From positions 1 to 64,000 of the forward strand of contig JARJPL010000007.1 in assembly GCA_030782805.1 (NCBI GenBank): DNA of 64,000 nt, given 5' to 3'. Every line of letters begins with the position of its first letter. Positions within the stretch are counted from its first letter, which is position 1. The position numbers were made by a program, and so were the translations under genes. The notes under the pieces were generated by a model. The model was not told the origin of the DNA. It saw only the letters and a list, made by a program, of their open reading frames with translations, and made no database searches. Source of the stretch: Aschersonia sp. MBC 622 (lineage: Eukaryota > Ascomycota > Sordariomycetes > Hypocreales > Clavicipitaceae). Shown here in pieces: positions 22,010 through 34,700 of this stretch.

Positions 22010-25000
22010 TGGCAAGGAGCTTGCTCGAAGAAGCAGTAGCGGGGTGGGGTGAAAGGGGGGTGGCTTTGGAGCTGGAGGGGACCAAACGTGTCGTCGAATT
22101 TGCTGCAGCGGTATCAAGCCCTATTTGGTCTCTTCTGTGGCAGAAAAAGGAGCTTCTGTTGGTGGCACGCGTTTGGGAGTATGGCGTGAGATGCGTGGGT
22201 GGACAACCGGCACGTATCAGACACTGCTCCTAGCTGTTAGGTGGCGTTGGGTGATGCAAATGGACTTTTAAAGCAAAGCGTACCCGATTTTCCGGTGTCT
22301 GAAGGAAGAAGAAGAGGGAGGAGATAGGTTTTTTTCTGATGGAAAGCAGAACAAGAAATAGATGAAGTTAGGCGGATCGGAATGCAAAGAGGCGGCGAGA
22401 AAAGGCGTGGAGGAGCTGGTGGTGGTTGAATAACTGGAGCCGGAGATACAAGCTGGTGACCTGCGAGCAGAGGCGTTGCGGGTGTTAGCGCTAGTACTCG
22501 GCAGGTACAGAGCGAGGCGTTTGCACAGGGCAGCAGGCAAGCGGGCGGCGTTTGTCAGCTCGTGGGAAGGAGAGAGGTGTCAAGGTAGGTATGCAGCGCG
22601 AGCAACAACCAAGCAAAGGGTCAATAAATAGTACAGCAACCAAAATAACAAGATGCCTCTAGCTGAGACGCGAGGCTTACTTTGACTGGAGATTTGGGTA
22701 TAAGTGGTCAGGCGGGGCGTATTAATTTCAGAGGTGTATCAGTGGCAGGTTGAGCTGGGATATGGCCGGGCTTTATTCGATTCCCAAGCTTGCTGGTTGA
22801 AACAAGGTCGCAATGCTCCCTTTATTGTTTCGAGAGGTAGACGAATAACGTCATGTACAAAAGTAGTTGAAGTGCCAGTTGCCCTGTTTGAAACGGGTGC
22901 CTGCTCCATCAAGTCATGTAAAGGGCCGTAACCGGCTTTGGCTGTGATACCTTTGCGAGGCTGAACGCTTCATCACCAACCAGTCCCTTACACAGCAGAC
23001 GTGAGAGGGAAACTCTGATATTCACTTTCGGTGGCTGCCCGTCTCGTGTAAAAACAGGAAAAACAAAAACAAAAATAAAAAAGCCTTGATATGCAGGGCA
23101 GCAGAGTCGAGCAATTGGGTTGGCCGTCCAGCCCCATACGGCGTGAACCAGAAGTGGCCAAGCCCAGTCCCGACAAAGAAAAACAACGTGCTCATCAATG
23201 CATCATCAGGCCAGGAATATGAGCGATTAGAAAATCCTTGTAAACTTCTCTTCATACGAATTTTTTTTTTAACCTTGTCCTGAATTTATGCTTTTGCTTC
23301 TCCTCAAATTCGACACTGTCCGTGCGTGTCCAATATCTATACTATAACCAAGCTGCTATAACGGTGCCCGAAACCCCCATATTACCCGTTAGGCTCGCAT
23401 CCTCGTCTTTAGATTAAGTGCGTAGCTGGACAGGGATTCACACGTTTCGTCTCCAGCTTTTTTTTTTCTTTGGCAGTTTTCTGTCCTGGGGATGTTAGTT
23501 TTACGTGGGATGGCCACATGGGTTCAGGGTTTAGGGGTCGAGACGTGTAAACAAGTCGCCAGTAATCGGGCGTCGGTTTGCAACGCGCCTACACAGGGAG
23601 AATGGATGCTCCGGAAAACTGACTGAAAGTGACGTGGCGAGTCTGGTCATTCTCTGTGTCTATATAGCTCACCGTTGATGCTGGCTCTCGGAGGGGCGCC
23701 GGTTGGTTACTGCGTTTCCTTGGAAGCATTCTCCTGATGTCGCGATGGTTGCACCGAGTTCATCTTGCAGGAGAAAGGACCGGGAAAAAGACAAAAAGCT
23801 ACCTCCGTCGGAGCCCCTGTCAGGTCCGGTTTTAGTGCGACCCCTGCCGTCCTGCTTCCGCCCCGTCTTCTCGCCTTTCCTTCCCGGCTTCCATATTGCC
23901 TAATTTGCGTGTGCCGTTTTGGGTAGCAATCGAAGAGGATTCCTGCTGCCTGATTATCAAAGTCAGTCGCCTCTAACAATTTGAATATAGGCCCCATGCC
24001 CGGCTACCGCTGCAACTGCACGTAACACCACCCGCCCCCGGCTTTTGTTTTCGCGATGAAATACAGGACCGCCTTCTGGTGCGTGCACACCCTGCTAAAC
24101 CATCAGCAAATCGCTCAAAAAGTGAGAATCAGGAACGAGTTAGCTGGCGCAAGGCTCTGGCGTACCTTTATCAGCGGCGCAGCCTGCCCTGTCCCCATGT
24201 CTGACTTCTCACCATGGTCGTTCCTCTGCATTGCCTGTTCCTCAAACAGTGTATACTTTCCAGGTCTACGCGCCAAGATCTACGCTCTTCATCTCCGCCC
24301 AGAGTTTCCAATGAAAAGAGGCAAGCGGTTCGTAAAAGGGGCGCTGTGGTGCCCTTTCCTTAAAACAACTCCACCAGTCTCCAATAAACTCGTATTATTT
24401 ACACATTGCTTGCTTGCCCATATGTACCTGCAGCTCCAGATCGAAGCGATTGTTCCGTGGGGCAGCCCAGCAGCGGCATCTTTGCCGAGCGTAACGCACG
24501 ATGGGGGATTCGGACACGCAAGGGAACGTATCTCGACCCCAGCTTGCTGTTGCCAGGACACGTCCCTATGTCTTGCTGCTGCCTGCTACCATCGTGCCAT
24601 TCTTCTCACCACAACATTCATGTCTCGTCTCATTCCAAATTAACAATGCACAATGACCGATTGCAAAATGCGCAGTTTGTCTATCCTGGGCCCCGCAGAG
24701 TTCTGGACACGATGTTTCCCCGTCTCTGCCGACCCCAAACGGTCGGCGTTTTGCCGCAACCTTGATTGGTCCAGCGAAAGAAGGCGTTGAGGAAACAGGC
24801 AAGACCGTGACGTAGTAGCGCCACCATCGCGTCGTCCCGTTCAATCGCGCGCGACCCGGCCTTGGGACGCAGACTGACCGCATGCACCACATCCCCCGCA
24901 CCAAGCACCAACAGCCATAACTGAAAGTACTTGCCGCGTTCTCGGCTGTAATTCTTCAAGACTCGTCTATGAAAGAAACAATGCCGGAGCATGGCCCCCG

Positions 25001-25332
25001 TTACACCCCGTTGACTAGTTGGCTAGCAGGCTGGCGGGCCTTTGCATCATACTCCACGTATTCAAATGTGTGACTCGTCTTTAACACCCTACCATCGAAT
25101 ACGACACTGATCCGAAAGCGTATCAATCTGGTGTCGAGCCTAGACCACGAATTCTGGCACGAGCCATGCAAGTGCTTCGATGCCGCATCTTCAGATTGGC
25201 GGTAGGCGAGTGCCTCTGCTTTGCTCTTGCGTCGTTGCTTCGCTTAGGAGTATAAGCTGTTAAGAGAATTGCGACGCAGTCTAGCTCATACCTATGGCAG
25301 AAGCCGCATCGGGGCACGCGGGGATATGTTCT

Positions 25333-25355
25333 ACGCAGTGGGCGACCCACTGCGT
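25333..25355. repeat. Perfect 10-base inverted repeat (hairpin)
   Basis: The arms ACGCAGTGGG and CCCACTGCGT are exact complements separated by the 3-base loop CGA. It stands in a gene-poor stretch with no adjacent gene whose end or promoter it would mark. Confidence 0.85.
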
Positions 25356-26128
25356 GGAGATGAAGCGCATCGGTCTGCCTCTCGGACTCGGAGGACTCGA
25401 TTTGAAAAGGTGGCTGGGGATCGGCACATTGTGTCTGGCGCCAAGTTCATGCGTATCCGTCTTTTATATATATCATATAGCTACGAATCATGTTGCGGAT
25501 GGAGCAAGTATGGGGTGAGTAATAAGCGAGTAGGAACCGGTACAGGATTATGCCACAGGCACCGCCAGTGTGCTTGTCAGCATCCAACAGTTTGTTAGGT
25601 AGCGGGGAGTCGCTTTAACGGTTAACTGATCACAGAAGAGCAAAGATCAGAAACAAACACAGCTTTATTTTTAGAAAAACGGCACATTGCTGGATATCTT
25701 AAAGGAACGCTTGCAATGCTCTGCGCGTGGTACCACAAGACATTCGCTGTCGAGGTCTGTAATGCATAATACAGCCCTTTGAACCAACAAAGGATTCAAT
25801 ATAATGAAAAGCAAAGCCATCATACTTCGTACTCCGTCCAAGGGGTTATACGATAAGGGTGAAGCCGCTAGTCACGACTTATTCCCCACCAGACAAAAGC
25901 AGCGAGGCACCCAAAGACCGTCACACAAAATAGAATGACCTTAAAACATTTGTATCCTTCATTATACACGTGTTCCTAATCAGTATTGGTCCGGATGTGA
26001 TCACACTCATTGTTTACACGCCTCAGCGCCGACGAGACACGGTCGGTGATGTGGCCGATGGCGTTACGACCCATCGTCGTCATGGGAATCGCCTCCTGCG
26101 GTGGCTGTCGGCGTCTCCACGGCCACAA

Positions 26129-26542
26129 CTAGTTTGACGTCCGAGAATTGACATGTCGGACATCGTCCTCGCTAAGAAGGTATGCGGTGTCTTCTTCTGG
26201 CTGGTACGTCGGCGGTGGCGGAACGAGCCCGTCAAACTGCGAAGATACGTCGTCCAAAAGCCCGGAGGCGGATGCACCGTCGATGACTCCCGAAGTCTGC
26301 GCTGTCCGCTCACCGGTAGAGGGCAAATCACCCATACGTGAAATACAGCACGAATACGGATTGGCTGAGTTCTGGATTTGGTGAGATGCCAGCCTTACCG
26401 AGGAGTCGGTAAACGATGAGTGACCCGCCACTGGCCTGTTATCCGAGTCGGTATAGGCGGCTGCATCCGGCAAGTCGTGTGACGGATGGCTATTCAGCTG
26501 GTCGCTCGTTACTTGGGAATCCAGCGAGTCGGCAAGATCCAT
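26129..26542 (-). CDS. Possible small hypothetical protein
   Basis: A frame of 137 codons from an ATG in a good context (AACATGG). The protein is hydrophilic, rich in Ser, Asp and Thr, with a Pro-Tyr segment (LVPPPPTYQPEED) near the C terminus, and predicted to be largely disordered. I do not recognise the family. After the TAG stop the same frame stays open for about 45 more codons to the next stop (ending HIRTNTD), so a readthrough, missed intron or broken longer gene is possible. An alternative frame across the stop reads KLVVAVETPTATAGGDSHDD, which is also protein-like. It could be spurious. Confidence 0.3.
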   Translation of the reverse strand: MDLADSLDSQVTSDQLNSHPSHDLPDAAAYTDSDNRPVAGHSSFTDSSVRLASHQIQNSANPYSCCISRMGDLPSTGERTAQTSGVIDGASASGLLDDVSSQFDGLVPPPPTYQPEEDTAYLLSEDDVRHVNSRTSN

Positions 26543-28284
26543 GTTGGCTAAAGAATTGATGATATGCCAATTGGCTCAGAGGCGATTGGCATACAAGCCT
26601 AGAGTTAGTGAGCAAGTCGTGCAATATCTCTCAAAGCGCGACCTGGCGAGCAAGCGGGTGATAGAGCTGGAAGCGATGGTGCAAAATATGAAATAAAAAG
26701 AAGCTTGTAACAGAGCAATGTCGAAAATATCAGTTGGCGATCATGGATATGCTATGCACCCGGCGTCATGACAATCTGGCGTGTGGAAGTAATGATACGA
26801 CGCTGCGTGGGGAAGAGGCGGGTTGGTGTGAGACGGTGAAGCAAATCGTCAACAGATCCCAGATTAACTTTGTAAAAGATGCGGCAGATACGAGATTTTA
26901 TTTTCTTTTAGTGCAGTTGCTTACTCGAGGTTGCTAAAGAAGAGAAATTGGACAAGACGGGCGTCGAAGGAGGAGACGGCAAGAGGGATGGATATAGGCG
27001 GCAGCTGTACATGCAGGCGCAGACAGCAAGCTGGCTGTAAGCAAAACCGAAAACCAGACCCTTGACAACTGCAGGAGCGAGGTGATTTCATAAGCCAGAA
27101 ACAACAGCATATTGGACTACATGTGGCAGCATAGGCAGCCCGTTGCATTGCTATGCTGTAATATTTGAGCCAATAGTCGGAGACAAAAAGGAGACGAGGT
27201 TTGCGAGGGCCAGACGAGTTATACTGGCCGCAACAGTGCACGGCCCAACCGGAAAAGGACAGGGCCGAAAGCCAGTCCGGCCGGCCGAAAGCCTTGACAG
27301 CTGACAGCTTCTTGACTGTGCAAACGGCTACAGCTATCACTCGGAAAGGGCAAACGCAGCCCATGAGTATTGGTCCTGCATCTTTGCCAGTGACTTGAAT
27401 TTCACCATCATCATCATCACCATCACCATCACCTTCTTTTACTTTTTCTCCTCGCTCATCGACACCAAATCTTCTCCAATTCCGAGGTTTCTTATCTCCA
27501 GATCCCGCTCGTCTTACCTGCTGACTTGAATTCCGCTTCTACGCCTCCACCTTGTTCAAGGCTGACTGTATTTTGCACCAAATACAACAATAGCTGCAGG
27601 TATTCGGCCATTTATTCCGGCTTGCTACCACGCGCCCAACGCCTTGTTCAGCCCAGTTCGTTCGAGATTTTCGGCACAGTACTCTCGTATGCGTGATGGG
27701 TCTCCCTCACAGCAGGTGCCGGCACTACTGAGCGCTCCCGGTAATTATACCTGCCCGGCATCGCCATGAATTATACGGGCTAGACCGCTTTGTGGCCTCT
27801 TCGACATGGGCATTTGGAGCAGCTGGTCAGCGGTATAGGGGCATGCCGTAGAGTGTCTGATTGAAGCCACGGGCCATGCACAAGCAATGACGTACTTGAA
27901 CCGACTTGGCTAATCTCAACATCACGTCTAGCAGCGGCACCGTACCTCGCGATCAGGATAACCTTGTCTCTAGCATGTACACTATCGTGTATGTTCAACA
28001 CTAAATGGCACTCCAAAGCCAAATCTTTATCGCAACATTCAGCCAGATAGCAGCATTTACATTTTCGTTTCCGCCTGGCTGAGTGTGAATCTTGAGCATG
28101 TGACCAATTATCGCGCGCACCCAGCAACTGATTATTCATCTAAAAATAGAGTGTGTCTTGACGTGTACCCCCTCCACTCAGCCTCACTTTCAGGCGATTA
28201 ATGGGCGGGTGGGCATGATTGTTCGAACCATCTGCCCAGGCAATAGGGTCGTAAAACATCGAGGGGCAAAGCCTAACAGCAGTA
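26543..28284. other. Intergenic upstream of the NLR gene
   Basis: Contains a CAT/CAC microsatellite (27403-27432) followed by a pyrimidine-rich tract to about 27560, which resembles a fungal promoter and leader reading toward the NLR. The frame on the minus strand at 26921-27364 has no recognisable character. No other gene seen. Confidence 0.5.
27403..27432. repeat. CAT/CAC microsatellite
   Basis: Ten mixed CAT and CAC triplets in a row, not in a supported coding region. Confidence 0.85.
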
Positions 28285-30754
28285 ATGGACCCCGCATCTG
28301 TGATTAGGGTCATTGACGTCGTCACCGAGGTCACACAGGCTATCTACGTCTACGGCGATGGCATCAAAGAATGCAGAACGGAGGTCGCGCAACTACGCTG
28401 CGAGCTTTTTGGGATGCAGGCAGCGCTCACACAGATGGAGCAGGACCTGAAATTCATGCAAGAGAATAGAAGCACATACATTGTGGCTTCGTCAAACCTG
28501 CAATCTCCCCAATGCCAAGACATGCTCCATGAGACACGTTTGGTTCTTGGGAAGCTTGCTGATACTCTCAGAACTGGCCCGTCGAGAACACGCCAGCTGA
28601 CAACCAAATTGACATGGCCTCTAAAACGGCCCCAAGTCCAAGCGTTGGCGACGCACCTGGAGCGTCTCAAGACTTTCTTCATCCTCACCGTGACAAGGGA
28701 CAGTCTACAGTCTACACAAGACATGCAATCTTCTGTCGATGCAATATTTCAATCTGTTCAAGAACTTCAACAAACTCAAGAGGAAGAAGCTGTGTACTTG
28801 GATGCCATGAAGTGGCTTGCGCCCAGCGACCCCAGCATAGCCCATGCTACAGCTTCGTCTTGTCGCTTGGCAGGCACAAATTCCTGGTTCTTGGACAAGA
28901 CATTTAAAGACTGGGCTTCTGGAACCGCCCCATTTCTTTGGGTGAAAGGAAATCCCGGCTCCGGCAAGACATGCTTGCTGTCCGCCTGTGCTGATAGGTA
29001 GGCTATCGTTAGCTTTTCAGTTCACTCTTGGGTTGTTTGGCTGACATTGGTGTTGCAGACTCCTGCAATCAGATTGCCTCGTCACCTACTTCTACTGTTC
29101 TTACAACGACTCATCATCGCAGGAGCCTCGCAATATACTCGGCTCGCTCGTCGCTCAACTCTGCCGGCAGCGCGCGGTCATTCGGCATGCGGTGATCTCA
29201 GCCTACCAAGAGTCCAAGTCGCGCAACAGCTTAGTTGATCTGGTGCAGGTCCCAATGCTTGTTTCGCTGATTCAGAGGATTACTCGAGCACTCTCAGATG
29301 AAATCTTCTTATTTGTGGACGCCGCGGACGAGTGTGGAGATAATCTAGCTGCTGTGCTGGAGGCGCTTTTCAAAGCTGTCACCAGCGGAGTCAGCGGGCG
29401 CGTCCGACTCATGCTTTCAAGTACTGAGAATGTAGCACAGACGATTCAAGATAATATCACTCTGCACGGTGTACCGACGAATAAAGTCAAGCTGGATGTC
29501 GCCATGGTCAGCAACGACATTGACGCGTACGTCACGAACCGATTTACGCGAGAGTCCAAGCTCAAACGGCTGCGGCCTGACCTACAAGCATCACTCATTA
29601 AGACCATCCAGTTTCAGCATCAAGGCTCCTTTAGATGGGCCAGTTGCACAATCGATGAGCTCCTGAGACGCACCACTCCAAAAGCCATCAAGAGTGCTCT
29701 AGACGGAGTGGCTTCTACCCTTGGGGATATTTATATGGGAGTATTGCGGAATATTCCAAGCGACATGAAGGATGTGGCTAGGTGCATGCTCCAGTATCTG
29801 GTGTCAGCCATGCGGCCACTTACTCTCGGCGAGCTGGGAGAAGCTGCGTCCCTCGTGTTCACCGATGATTTTGGAGAAGACGACCGTCTCATCGAACCAG
29901 AGGCCATTGTACACTCTTTGCATAGCCTTGTTCACTGCGATACCGGAAATGACTGCATCGAGCTCGCCCATTCGTCAGTCCGCACCTTTCTCACCAATTC
30001 CGAGCTTTCAGGCGCTTACTACGTTGATCCAGCCGCCGCAAACTCCGTCATGCTGCATGCCTGTCTCTACTATCTCGCACTGCCGCCATTCAAGCACACA
30101 TGTCCTGACGAGGCCGCACTCGCGACGCGCAAACAAGAGTGGCCTTTTCTTGAGTATGCCGCCTGCTTCTGGACGCGGCATGCACGAGCCATGACACTAC
30201 CGCATTGCGATGAACAGAGCTACCTTGCGCAGTTTTCCAAGTTTGCCGCCTCAGCTGGCCACTTTGCGGCGTGGTATCAGTGCATCTACCCGCAGGGGGG
30301 GCCGCAGATCTGGGAGACAAGGCCGCTATACATGTGCGCCCGCGAGGGCCTCATCGCGCCTCTGCGTGCACTGCTAGCTAGCTGCGGTCCTGATGAGCTG
30401 GAGCAGCGCGGCGGCGCCCGCAGCTCCACGGCGCTACATGTCGCAGCCACTTACGGCGAGGTTGAGGCCGTCCGGCTCCTGCTGGCTGCAGGCGCAGACC
30501 CCAATGAGAGAAACACGGCCGGCGAGAGCGGGATTCAATGGGCCGCGTTCTGGCACCATGACGAGACGGTCCGCGTGCTGCTTGAGGCCGGCGCATCTCC
30601 GGACCTACTCACATATCAGGCCAATCCAGAGCTCTACACTCGAATGGTACTGCACTCGCAGACATCTCTATCTAGGCATGCAGGCGCGGAGGAGGATAGT
30701 ACCTTGAAGGCGAGTGAACTGCATCTAGATGATACAAGAGCTATGATTCTATGA
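28285..30754 (+). CDS. NLR (STAND) protein: helical N-terminus, NACHT, ankyrin repeats
   Basis: Signal-transducing ATPase of the fungal NLR class, which includes heterokaryon-incompatibility and immune-type receptors. Two exons, 28285-28997 and 29059-30754; the 61-base intron has GT-AG ends and joins ADR to LLQ. 802 residues. Residues 1-190 are helical (VIRVIDVVTEVTQAIYVYGDG) and resemble the N-terminal domains that precede NACHT in fungal NLRs, though I cannot assign the subtype. Walker A is GNPGSGKT (about 222-229) and Walker B is LFVDAADEC. Winged-helix-type sequence follows (LTLGELGEAASL, then LAHSSVRTFL). The C terminus has two clear ankyrin repeats (TALHVAATYGEVEAVRLLLA, then a weaker one), a short array. 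No NLR partner effector gene lies next to it. Confidence 0.88.
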
Positions 30755-31766
30755 CTCTAGTGTGATTGTGGCTGGTGGCCCAAGTAGTGGCCAACCCTGA
30801 TACAAAAGCCGCCGACATCTTCGCCAGCAGGGTTTCGAGGGAAAAAAATCGATTCGTTCTGATGTGCTCTAGAGCGTAACAAATTGATCGTACGTAACCA
30901 CAAAGTGATACTATTGGAGCAACAAGCCAGACAAGCGAGGGAGAATCAATCATGTGGCGCCATGCGTCAATGCTGTAATTGTAGCTTTTTACTGCCGCAA
31001 TCCAGAGTAAATTCTCACCGGCGGATCATTCTCTTGTTCCATTCGGAGGTTCTAGATTTTGATAGTGCATGGCGTTTTTGATTCTTCTTACGAGAAGACA
31101 AATTTCAAATTTCTACTGGCCATCTACGCACAGTCTTCACATCACTACGGGCAGCTTCCCAGCACACAGGGCTACGTCGCATTTGTAATACATATATGCT
31201 CCTGCTCGTGAAATCTGCCCATCCTATCTTCGCTCTGGAATGAGAATGCAGCTGGCTCTCAAGTCACTCTGTCACTCAACTCTTATCGTCAACAAAAGGA
31301 GCTTTTTACTTTTACAAACAAAAAAGTCCACACAACGCTGAATGATTAATCATAATGTATTAATATTGAATAAAGCAGATAAATTACTGGGTCTGTTTTT
31401 GTTGCCTGCTCCGCTCAAAACGACACGTCAACTGTATTCCGAACCCGCCTCCTGTCTTCTCATCGCTGGGTGTTATGCTTCAACAGTGCTTCAAAATAGA
31501 CCTACTTTTTCCTTTTCATCCTCTATGCTCGAGAGCAAGACCACTTGACCATTTCCTCCATCTCCAACATAATGCAACCGAAACCAAGAGCAATATGTGT
31601 GCGCAAGGAAGAAGAAACAAATATACTAATTCAAGCTTCCACGCGAAAAGAATAATTATATATAAATGTAGTAATGTAGCCGCAAAAAGGGAATCCAAGC
31701 TGACAAGACCACGAATCCATTACAAACCCATCCCAAATTACTCATGGCCAATTCTTCCCTCTCTCT
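30755..31766. other. Convergent intergenic, no gene seen
   Basis: AT-rich 3' region between the NLR (+) and EFR3 (-). Only short frames without protein character. Confidence 0.6.
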
Positions 31767-34700
31767 TTAATACGGCGGCCGCGTCAAATTACCCAAAGTG
31801 CCCTCGTCAGACGTGCTGTCGATACCCCTTAGCAGATCCTGCAAATCGACGGGTCCCCTCGCCGCGCTGCTAGTCCGCTGGCGACCGCCAAACTCGCCAC
31901 GGCCGCTGGCGCTGCGCTTGGCCGTCCTAGGGGATGCATCGTGGCCAAGCAGGTTGCTGCCTGGCTGCTGCTTGTTGCCCGCGTATGCCGCCATGTTGGG
32001 CAGCGGGGGCACGGGCGGGACGTCATCCTCGTCGTCCGCGGTGTGAGAGACGACGCCACCGCTGCGGTCCGTGTGGGCCGTAGAGGGCGGGCCGCCGCGC
32101 GACGACACTGAGGTGAGCCGAAACACGTCCTGCCCTGCGGGGCTGCCGGCGCCAGCGCCGTCTGCCTGTCCGGTCGCCGGGTTAAAACTGAGCTCGGACA
32201 TGGTGTAGTCGTAGCTGACCATGGAATCGCCGCTGTCATCCGATTCCGGGTTGGCGGTGCCAGGGATGCCGGCGGCGCGAGGCGAAATGTTGCCAGAGAG
32301 CATCATCTTGAGCTGGTCGACCGAGGCGATGGCGCCGCCTCTCTCCTTCTGCTGGCCGGGCGAGGGCGAGGGGGCGTTGGCGCTCTGGATGCTCGACTTG
32401 CGCATCTTGACGTACGAGCCGAAGCGGTCCGCGCCGGTCTGCGGCTGAGCTGTGTGCGGTCGCAGATTGTGCAGGCTGCCGTAGGGCGAGACAGGAAGGC
32501 CGCCACCGTTGTGGTTGTTGCCATTGGCGCCACCGGCTGTGTTGACAGTCAAACGGTTCGCGCGGGTGGCGGTGGTGCCCGTCTTCTTAGAGCCCGTAAT
32601 GGATTCGGTCCTGCGCTGGGCAGCAATAGCGGCAATGGTGCCGTCGCGAGACCACTCGGCGAGTAGCTGATGGCGGTAGTTGGTAGGCAGCTCAGAGTCA
32701 CGCTCCGTCTCACTAATGGACTGCATGTTGGCCCCAAAGGGCGGCGCATGCTGACGGCTGGAAGGCGAGGCCACAGGGCTGGCAGGCGGCGACTGAACGC
32801 TGTCCTGGTACGCTGAGGCGATGCTCTCCACCAACGACAATCTGTCATCAAAAGGCAGAAGCTCGCCCGTCTCAACGGCCTTGGTATCCCAAGCAGGGTC
32901 TTGTCCGGCACGGCCGAGAACGCCAACCTCGTACAGCGGCCTGGGAGGCACGGTGATACCCTCGACCCAGAAACGCGTTTGTTGGCGGCGCCGAATTTCA
33001 TTGCGAATGGCACGGCCAACGTTCGCGTTGTCGAGTTGAAACTTCTCGGTGATACTCCAAAAGTAGCCGTGGCAGAGCGCGGCAATACGTACCTTTTGAA
33101 CAGGCAGGTCTACTTCCTGAATCTCCTCCTGCAGACGGAAAATCATGGGCAGGCCGTAGCGCACGGCGTTGATGCCGAGCTTGGCGACTAGCTTGGAGAG
33201 TAGGGCGTGGAGCAGACACATGTCACTGTCAAAGTCGACAAGCTGCAGGGCAGAATCGTAGATGGCGAGGTGTAGCATGGGCAAAAAGTGGGAGATGTGG
33301 TGATTCTTGAGCGGCTTTTCGCGATGTGTATTGTTGGACACGGCGCGGCGCGAGGGGAATACATCGTGGTTTCTCGAGGTTGACAAGGGGCTATCAAAGT
33401 CGTCGTCGGCATTGCTGTCCTGGGAGACGGTTTCCCGGTCGAGCCAGATGAGGAGAGCGTCAACATAGGCCTTGCGGACACTGCCGTGAGGGTCCTGCAG
33501 CAGCCACTGAGTCTCCTCCCAAACCTGGATGGGGACGCGGCTTCGTGAGAGGTTCATGTTACCAGTCACCTTTTTTTGCGGGTTGGCGACGACCAGAATG
33601 GCCTTGATGGCACGTAAAGCCGATGCGCGGCCCGAAGCGTAGGACAGTGACTGCTCGTTTTGAGGGTTTTGGGCATTTTCGGTAGAGGCAGGCTCGGCAG
33701 TGGTGCCGGCAACGTCGCCATTCTCGAACAGGTTGGCCCTTTCCTGCGGCAGAGAAGCGGTGCTGCTGGCTTGAGTAGGCTTGAGGCGGACCAATATGGC
33801 GGTAATCATGTCCCAGACCTGATCGGCGTAGTATACATGATGGGCCAAATCGCCAATGCAAGACTCGAGGCGATGGAGCAGATCGGCATGAAGGGTGCTG
33901 CGACTGTCGGGGGGGTTGTCGAGCTGGTCGTCGCTGCCGCTGGCAGATGGATTGCTGCCGGCGCGAAGTTGAAAGAGCTTGCGCATCTGGCGGATGAGGC
34001 CGTGCAGCACATCCATGACGCTGAGGCCGATCAGGTTGAGGTCGGAGCGCAGCATGGAGCCAATGATGGCGGTATATACAATGTGGTGGTCGAGAGTTTC
34101 CTCCTTCAGAGGGGCGCGAACCATGGTGTCCAGGACGACGAGTAGGATGATGTAGCGGTCCTGGACAGGGGCCCAACGGGAAATTATGTTGAAAAGCTGG
34201 ATGGCAGGGCCCGAGTCGGTATTGTTGGCGGGGTCGCGGGTGATGATGACATCGCCCGTGGTGGCACGCTGGGCAACGAAGCGCAATAGAGCAGTGGTGG
34301 CGGAGTGAATCTGGGAGCGATTGGGGGCAACAAAAATGCTCTTGAGGCACTGCAGGGCCAGGACACCCGTCTCCTCCTCGGCCATGTTGTCGACGTCGGC
34401 ACCAGTGCCAGAGATGGCGAGCGGATTGGCGTCGGCAGGCTCCTCATTGGTTCGAACGGTAACGACGCTCGTCCTGCGACGAGTCGTCTTTTCGGCGTCG
34501 TGCTTCTCTTCAGTCTGTTGGCGATCGTACACGACATCGAGAAAGTTTTCATGGTCGGACCAAAGATTGTCGAGAATAGAGGGGACAATGACGTTGATTT
34601 GGCGACCGGAGAGGGAGGAGAGGGCGTCGGCGGCGGAGACGCACTTGATGGCGCTAAGGCCAGCATTGCGCCAACGGATCTGGACGGAACGAGTGACGGC

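Larger units (their letters stand above)
21077..26128. other. 5 kb gene-poor interval upstream of the Rap/Rsr1 gene
   Basis: No coding exon chain was found. On the minus strand the frame 21328-21888 is Thr/Pro/His-rich and reads like a leader rather than a protein. A 588-base plus frame at 24056-24643 has no recognisable domain. Holds the short tandem repeat at 21977 and the hairpin at 25333, listed separately. Confidence 0.5.

Noticed and set aside
24056..24643. 195-codon plus frame in the gene-poor interval
   Set aside because: Starts with an ATG but has no signal, domain or coding-type composition; likely chance.
25300..25400. Hairpin considered as a bacterial-type terminator or mobile-element end
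   Set aside because: Fungal nuclear DNA; no T run follows and no element borders are seen, so only the inverted repeat is reported.
33559..34350. 263-codon frame inside EFR3
   Set aside because: Shadow frame; Pro/His/Arg-rich and without domains, while the overlapping frame matches EFR3 throughout.
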